Assembly (NCBI GenBank): GCA_964017155.1
Contig: OZ024858.1
Location: forward strand, 26,724,687 to 26,788,686
Length of the DNA stretch: 64,000 bases
Reading direction: 5' to 3'
Source: Oasisia sp. SBJ-2009
Taxonomy: Eukaryota; Annelida; Polychaeta; Sabellida; Siboglinidae
This document shows, in pieces, positions 59,404-64,000 of the stretch (its first letter is position 1; each line of letters opens with the position of its first letter). Under the pieces are notes generated by a model. The model had not been told where the DNA came from, did no database searches, and was given only the letters and a program-made list of their open reading frames with translations. The translations under genes were made by a program, and so were the position numbers.

Positions 59404-62260
59404 CACGTCAATCCATCTTCTGAACCATGTCACCAGCCGATATCCACCCTAGTCAGTTACTAAAGTGACATCAAACTGGTCAGTGTCAACAAACGACATC
59501 CACCTGACTATTTTGCATTGTCATAACACGTTTGTATCAGTTTGTATCTTGGGGGCAGTGAAGGCACTGTTCATTATAAACAATTTGTTGTTGGACTTAT
59601 TTTGACTTGATTCAATGACAATAGATAGGAGCATTATGACAAAACACAGATTCAAATCAGAATATATGTTTAATGATGGTTGACCCCACATTTGTGTGGT
59701 CCAAAAATAAGTCGGAACAAATAGTAATTACTTGACATGTTGTCTTGTGTCCTACCAATGGCCCTCGGTGAGACACACACAACCACCGCAACACATACAA
59801 ACAAACAAGGCACACAGCTGACTTGTTCAGACGTGCCTCTTTAGCCAGTCACCTACAGATTGTGTGGATTAGACTAGAGGTGGCATTCCCCATCAACATA
59901 CTGCTGCATCATTTCAGTTCCATGGTGTGGTAGACAATACACAGCATTCGGTTGTTTATCACCAAGATGGCCGATCGCTATGACAACCACACACCAAAGA
60001 AGAGCAGTGACTAGTAACAATTGTCAACTGCAGCTTCAGTTGTAAGCTCAGATATTAAAACATCCTGTTCATGGGCATGTGATTTTGGCAATTGACACAT
60101 TTTGCAGAAGTGTGCTTCAAATGAAAATACCATATATCATACACATTTGTAAAAGAAATCATTGCGACTAGTAAAACATTTGTTAATTCTGAGAGTTTTT
60201 GTTTTAATTCTTAACTGCTGCTTCACACTTACCAGTATATAACATTCATACAGAACAAACAACGGCACCTTGTTGCAAGGTAAACCTAATACAGCTGTAC
60301 AAAACTTAGTTCTATAGCAGGCAGAAGAATAGTTTACTTTATTATGACTAACATATGGCACATGTTGAAATAACATGTCTGACCATGTTGTGTTGTAAAC
60401 AATATTCAACCTTATAACAATTATCAAGTAATCTAAAAGTGACTAGTTTTACAAACTGTACACAAAGGCACACATTGCCACACTGGACTAATGTACAAGA
60501 TTTTCTGTTCTGTACTTAAAATATAAGTCGTAATGTATCATATTTTTACATCAATCTTGAACATCTCTGTAGATGCTTTTCAAATTCATTATAAGTATTA
60601 CATACTACAACTCATCAAAACTCGAAACTAGTATTACCATAAAAATAGTAACAACACAAATAATAGTAGTAAAATAAGCATATACAAAGCTATATAATAT
60701 AAAATAAAAAGTGTTTTATAAATGTTAACTAAAGCGCCACTAAAATGGAGTAAATAAAAATAAACAGTAGGACGTAAGGTAATATGAACTTAAACAAAAC
60801 AGGTGTTTATGACTTGTAATTAACACATTTGTACACTATTCAGAAGATGGCAAATTATCACTGATCAAATTTGTAACAGAGAGAACAGTTGTGCAGCAGG
60901 AAACATGCAGACATGCCATTTTTTCATGACTGAAATTTCGATTTTTGACGTGAAATTAATCTATAAAACATCTTCTTCCATATACTGGACTAGGCCCTTT
61001 CCGGGCGTTAAAAGTCCAATCGAAGCTTGATTGTTTGGGGGGGGGGGGGGGCGGCGGTGTATGCTCTCTTAAAACAGTTAATATAAAAATAAAATTTATA
61101 TTAGCTAATTAAAACGTTAATAAAGTTATTCTATGGACCTCTGGTGATTTAAAAAATAAATAAAATTGCACTGTTTAAATCATCTGTCTAAACAACTTCT
61201 GTTCTTATTGAATGTCACCATTTATGAGACTATTTTTACTTCAATGGCTGTAAGTATGCCATTCAATGTTGTACGTTTAAGATGAATGCAAGAAAATGAC
61301 ATTTTCAAATACTTTAAAATAATTGTTCAAATACGTTGTCAGTATCAGCATTTCCGTTTCATGATCACATGTAATGCCTGCCAAACTGATTACCTTCAAT
61401 GCAAATCACCTTTCACCAAACAATTTGTTTTCAACCTTCAAAATACCCATTGATTGCAACTTTAATGTGTCTTTCACCCAACAGTGCTAATTACTGAAGA
61501 CACTTGACAGCAGGTGTTCCCCATGGCCCTGGCAGTGACCACAACTTCTGTTTGCTCAGAGGCAGGATTAACACCTATCCCCTTTGTTCTTTAGTCAGGC
61601 TCCAAACTGGCACCAGGCTATTCTGGTCTCCAGGCTGTCTTTCAAGTTGAGTTGTCACACTTCATCACTAGAAGTCACTGAAGGCAACATAGGCATTTTA
61701 TTATGCATCTCCTGACTTAACTTAACAAACAGAACAAATAAACAGATTATGGCTGTTACCTCTGTAGATAAAGGTTTCTGAGTCAGTTGTCACTGTGACG
61801 TAGTTAGCAATAACACTAACGGTAAGCAATAACAGCACTGGCCTGCCTGTCATTGTATGAGTAAAACGCTAATTATGACTGTAAACTACATGTCGTGATA
61901 TATATGATTTGCTTTATTTTTACCTATTATAGAAATATATCCTGAAAATGAAAGATATTTGAAAAAAGTATTTGAAATACTTTTCAGTGTGTTTGTATTT
62001 TTGTATTTAAAGGTATTTGTAATTGGATTTGAATCCCTCATGAGTGTTTATATTTAAACACATTTCAGTGTGTCTGACCCTACGTCTGGTCACAGTAGTT
62101 GTAATACATCCGTATTCAAATGCGATACATTCATGTTCTTAAAAATGCATTATGTAACTTCAGTTTGTGTATGTGAAATGTGGTTGATGTGACATGTATG
62201 TTGGGTGACAATGACACTATAAACAGTGGGGGCCTGAGCCGTGGACAGATGACCTGCTGG
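59404..62260. other. INTS15 3' flank / intergenic sequence
   Basis: No further exon is seen. A poly-G run lies at 61037-61051. Candidate poly(A) hexamers occur far downstream (AATAAA near 60710 and 60755), so the INTS15 3' end is not fixed. Short ORFs here show no coding character. Confidence 0.45.
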
Positions 62261-62263
62261 CTG

Positions 62264-62483
62264 AATGATCAAAAAATAACCAGTGATCACACACTGTATA
62301 GTGACAGTAGCAAGACAGTGCGAGTGTGGTCAGGGGAGGGGTATAACTAGAGGGGGGTGTCAGCCTCATGACCGTGTCCTTCACCAGTGATTACACACAG
62401 TAGCATGACAGTTGGAGGGTGGTGGGGTGGGGGGAGGTGTAACTAGAGGGGGGTGTCAGCCTCATGATGGTGTCCCTCACCAG
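62264..62483 (+). repeat. Two-copy tandem duplication (about 118 bp) carrying an acceptor-like end
   Basis: ACTAGAGGGGGGTGTCAGCC and TCATGA plus TGTCC(C/T)TCACCAG occur in both copies. The second copy's CCCTCACCAG lies at the border of the possible exon at 62484. Confidence 0.8.
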
Positions 62484-62628
62484 CCCACTGGACACTCGGT
62501 TGACCACTCAGTGTCCGGCTCAGATTGCTGCTGTCACCCGGCGCAGCGTCTTCATACTGATGCTTGGCAAACTCTATGAAGACCTGGAGGGGATGAGGAA
62601 GAGAATGAAGGACCTAATTAATGCCTGA
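62484..62628 (+). CDS. Probable terminal exon of an unidentified gene
   Basis: An open frame after CCCTCACCAG reads PLDTRLTTQCPAQIAAVTRR, then SVFILMLGKLYEDLEGMRKR, then MKDLINA and a TGA at 62626-62628. The amphipathic, highly ordered peptide and good codon use look real. Its upstream exons were not found in the window. They may lie in the INTS15 3' region or be an alternative INTS15 3' end. I do not recognise the family. Confidence 0.4.
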
Positions 62629-62756
62629 CTCAACAGTACACGTGTCATCTCAGGTGAAGTAAAGTAACTAATTATTAAGTAACTATTCAACGTTAGTTAA
62701 CCACAGTGCATATAATACAACACAAGAAAACATCATATACCACATTGTTAATGCAA

Positions 62757-62940
62757 ACACACACACACACAGATATATACATACACACACCACACACTCA
62801 TACGCATACTCATATGCATATACATACACAAACATAGAAATACACCATACACACCACATACACACACATGCATAGACATATACACACCAGTGACACCACA
62901 CACCACACATAAACACACACCACACATACACATACACACA
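62757..62940. repeat. CA/CATA-rich microsatellite
   Basis: Irregular (CA)n, (CATA)n and (CACACC)n. Met/Cys/Val open frames on the minus strand are artefacts. Confidence 0.93.
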
Positions 62941-63355
62941 GGTAGTTGTTATGATGTAGCATGACACCCAGTCCTTGAGACTACAAAAAACACACAACTC
63001 CATGAGTGTGCTGTCTTGTCCAACTGCATCTTGTTATTATTGGTTCTGTTAATCCTATTCTATAGCAATCCTTTCACAGAACCTGTGTTGACATCAGCTG
63101 TCCCAGTGTATTATGAAATATTTAAAGTTTCAGGTCTATGGTAGTAACATAACATGTGTTTGGATTCGTTAATGTACAAGTAGCATATTACTCTGACCAT
63201 AATCGCATACCTGTTCAAGTGTGGATTGACTAAAGCTGTAGTCTTCAATACCCAACTTTTGTCTGCCTGAAAATGAACAGAGAAACTGTTTATTTTTAGG
63301 GAAAATATGGATGCTCCACCATCCACAAAACTAGTGTCTTTCTGACAGTCTTTCT

Positions 63356-64000
63356 AACCAGAATAAGCAGAATGAGCCACGTCAAGTGCGGATGTGTGTT
63401 CTCTTAACCAGAATGAGCAGAATGAGCCATGTCAAGTGCTGATGTGTTCTCTTAACCAGAATGAGCAGAATGAGCCACGTCATGTGCGGATGTGTGTTCT
63501 CTTAACCAGAATGAGCAGAATGAGCCATGTCAAGTGCTGATGTGTTCTCTTAACCAGAATGAGGAGAATGTGCCATGTCAAGTGCGAATGTCTGTTCTCA
63601 TAACCAGAATGAGCAGAATAAGCCACGTCAAGTGCAGATGTGTTTTTTTTTAACCAGAATGAGCAGAATGAGCCACGTGAAGTGCGAATGTGGTCTCTTA
63701 ACCAGAATGAGCCATGTCAAGTGCGGATGTGTGTTCTCTTAACCAGAATGAGCAGAATGAGCCACGTCAACTGCTGATGTGTTCTCTTAACCAGAATGAG
63801 CAGAATGAGCCACGTCAAGTGAGGATGTGTGTTCTCTTAACCAGAATTAGCAGAATCAGCCACATCAAGTGCGGATGTGTGTTCTCTTAAACAGAATGAG
63901 CAGAATGAGCCATGTCAAGTGCAGACGTTTTCTCTTAACCAGAATGACCCCATCAAGTGTGGATGTGTTCTCTTAACCAGAATGAGCCACGTCAAGTGTG
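63356..64000 (+). repeat. About 50-bp minisatellite, running off the window
   Basis: About 13 copies of AACCAGAATGAGCAGAATGA, GCCACGTCAAGTGCGGATG and TGTGTTCTCTT, with length variants that lose GAGCAGAAT or GTGT. Units are contiguous. It is cut by the window's right end. Confidence 0.95.

Noticed and set aside
61037..61051. Poly-G run next to GCGGCGG
   Set aside because: A single homopolymer with no repeat structure or gene nearby; probably of no meaning.

Overview
This is a stretch of an animal nuclear genome, almost certainly from an invertebrate. It is AT-rich and its genes are split by GT-AG introns. It is loaded with microsatellites, minisatellites and several kinds of retrotransposon. 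The CPSF4 gene encodes two C-terminal CCHC zinc knuckles, where the human protein has one. I cannot name the species. A cephalochordate or a lophotrochozoan such as a mollusc fits best, and neither is proven.

Left third (about 2.4-26.6 kb, + strand): at least twelve exons of a large coiled-coil protein. The first seven (2383-8155) join cleanly in phase 0. They are followed by a Pro/Gln/Gly-rich linker coded by two exons (21856-22115 and 23117-23502), then coiled coil again to 26572. The second half is broken by reading-frame changes and one in-frame stop. A centriolin-like protein is my best guess, held with low confidence. Minisatellite arrays sit against many of the exon borders, and in two places the repeat unit carries a copy of the 5' splice site.

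Middle (27-42 kb): no host gene recognised. It holds a nearly intact CR1-type LINE on the minus strand (28.35-32.52 kb, two open ORFs) nested inside an older repeat. There is also a 5'-truncated second LINE with a frame break (34.78-36.47 kb, minus), a decayed Ty3/Gypsy-like pol fragment (37.95-39.11 kb, plus), and a truncated, decayed relative of the CR1-type LINE (41.25-41.71 kb, plus).

Right third: two well-resolved host genes, both on the + strand. CPSF4/CPSF30 (42264-48268) has seven exons and 305 codons. INTS15 (54785-59403) has six exons and 397 codons, and its third intron holds a large GTGTG/GTAGT satellite. Both act in RNA 3'-end or Integrator-linked processing, but nothing here shows that they are co-regulated. 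A probable last exon of an unidentified gene lies at 62484-62628. The window ends inside a roughly 50-bp tandem repeat.

Interspersed repeats shared across the window include a 1.1-kb duplicated segment (with a third, internally deleted inverted copy), a 435-bp pair, a 0.6-kb inverted pair, two TIR-bearing MITE-like copies, SINE-like tails, and one perfect 158-bp inverted repeat around an (AT)n loop.
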